Positions 63,410-64,000 of a stretch of 64,000 nucleotides of DNA are shown here, in pieces; the first letter of the stretch is position 1; each line of letters begins with the position of its first letter. The stretch is from the NCBI GenBank assembly GCA_035578175.1, contig JAQMRL010000007.1:46366391-46430390 (forward strand), written 5' to 3'. The notes under the pieces were generated by a model. The model was not told the origin of the DNA. It did not search any database and saw only the letters and a program-made list of their open reading frames with translations. The translations under genes and the position numbers were made by a program. This DNA comes from Catonia carolina. Its lineage: Eukaryota; Arthropoda; Insecta; Hemiptera; Achilidae.

Positions 63410-64000
63410 CTGAAATTAAGTTTTAAACTACATCATTTATTACATTCTCACCTTTATTTTGATTACAATCTAAATATGTTTTGTTTTACACTGTTATGGG
63501 CCACATTCACCCTTGGCAGTCAAGTTGTTGTTAAGTTCCTATTTTAACTGATGAAGCATAAGTGAATATAATTTGAATGAAGTTGAAAACACGGATTTTT
63601 CCGGTCCTATTAAGTTTCTTTGATGAGTTTTTTAACAGAATTTTGATGAAGACTAATGACCATGGCAGTCAATGCCTGATACACTTAATATAAAAATAAA
63701 TATAATTTATTTAGCTAAAATATTTATTATAATTTTTCTTCAATGATAACAGAGAACCACCCATCTTTATGGGCCACTTTAAAACTTTAAAAAATCTGAC
63801 TCATTTTTAGATTGCATCACACATGTACAAATGATAGCCTAACAAGAAAAATATAATCAGCAAGGTATGAAGCAACACTTTTGGCTCAGTACACTATACA
63901 GCAGTGTTGAGAGATTTCTATTGGTCTACCGGTGGTTTCAACAAAAATGCTCGTTTCCTTTCCCTATACTCATTGATGACATGATCAATCTGAATTTTTA
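63410..64000. other. Upstream intron sequence
   Basis: No exon with the required phase-1 donor and no known repeat was found. It is presumably the start of the next upstream intron. Confidence 0.5.

Noticed and set aside
63905..64000. Minus-strand frame KIQIDHVINEYRERKRAF as the exon upstream of V1
   Set aside because: Its only GT donor in frame leaves phase 0, but V1 needs phase 1; joining them breaks the frame at once.

Overview
This is AT-rich animal nuclear DNA, almost certainly from an insect. The evidence is one spliced gene of the insect lipophorin class, GT-AG introns of 0.5 to 13 kb, and a dense load of insect-type transposons (mariner, pogo/Tigger-like, Jockey/CR1-like LINEs, SINE-like repeats, fold-back elements). 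A hemipteroid insect would fit, but the order cannot be fixed from sequence alone.

The one host gene I can support lies on the minus strand. It is the 3' (C-terminal) third of an apolipophorin-type large lipid transfer protein. I placed 21 coding exons from 63409 down to the stop codon at 5610. All have GT-AG borders, all splice phases agree, and together they give 3,303 nt of uninterrupted frame (1,100 residues plus stop). The 5' part of the gene lies beyond position 64000. In protein order the fragment has: a helical lipid-associating region (exons V1-V9), a von Willebrand D-type domain (V10-V13) with the apolipophorin form GLLGTM of the usual GLCG motif, a Cys-rich stretch (V13-V15), a von Willebrand A-like fold with a degenerate metal site (V15-V19), a Cys-rich C-terminal motif (V20), and a short acidic tail (V21) set apart by a 13.2-kb last intron.

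The rest is repeats inside the introns. Family A (about 0.4 kb, SINE-like) has six copies and one possible remnant. Family B (about 0.95 kb, with an internal CA tract) has eight copies, all in the same orientation; two of them closely bracket exon V17. Into family B copies are nested a pogo-like element (50012-51050) and a fold-back element (59308-60318), each with a TA target duplication. Other items are a palindromic mariner made of two inverted 3' ends (52078-52862), a 0.4-kb near-perfect palindrome (46364-46760), a 9-bp-period minisatellite (47431-47750), several decayed mariner, Tc1-like and LINE fragments, one antisense pseudogene, and many microsatellites.

I found no bacterial-type system, CRISPR array, viral gene, tRNA or rRNA. 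I do not see a convincing new biological system. The most unusual material is repeat architecture close to splice sites: bracketed exons, long hairpins, and a 92-bp duplication around a SINE-like element.
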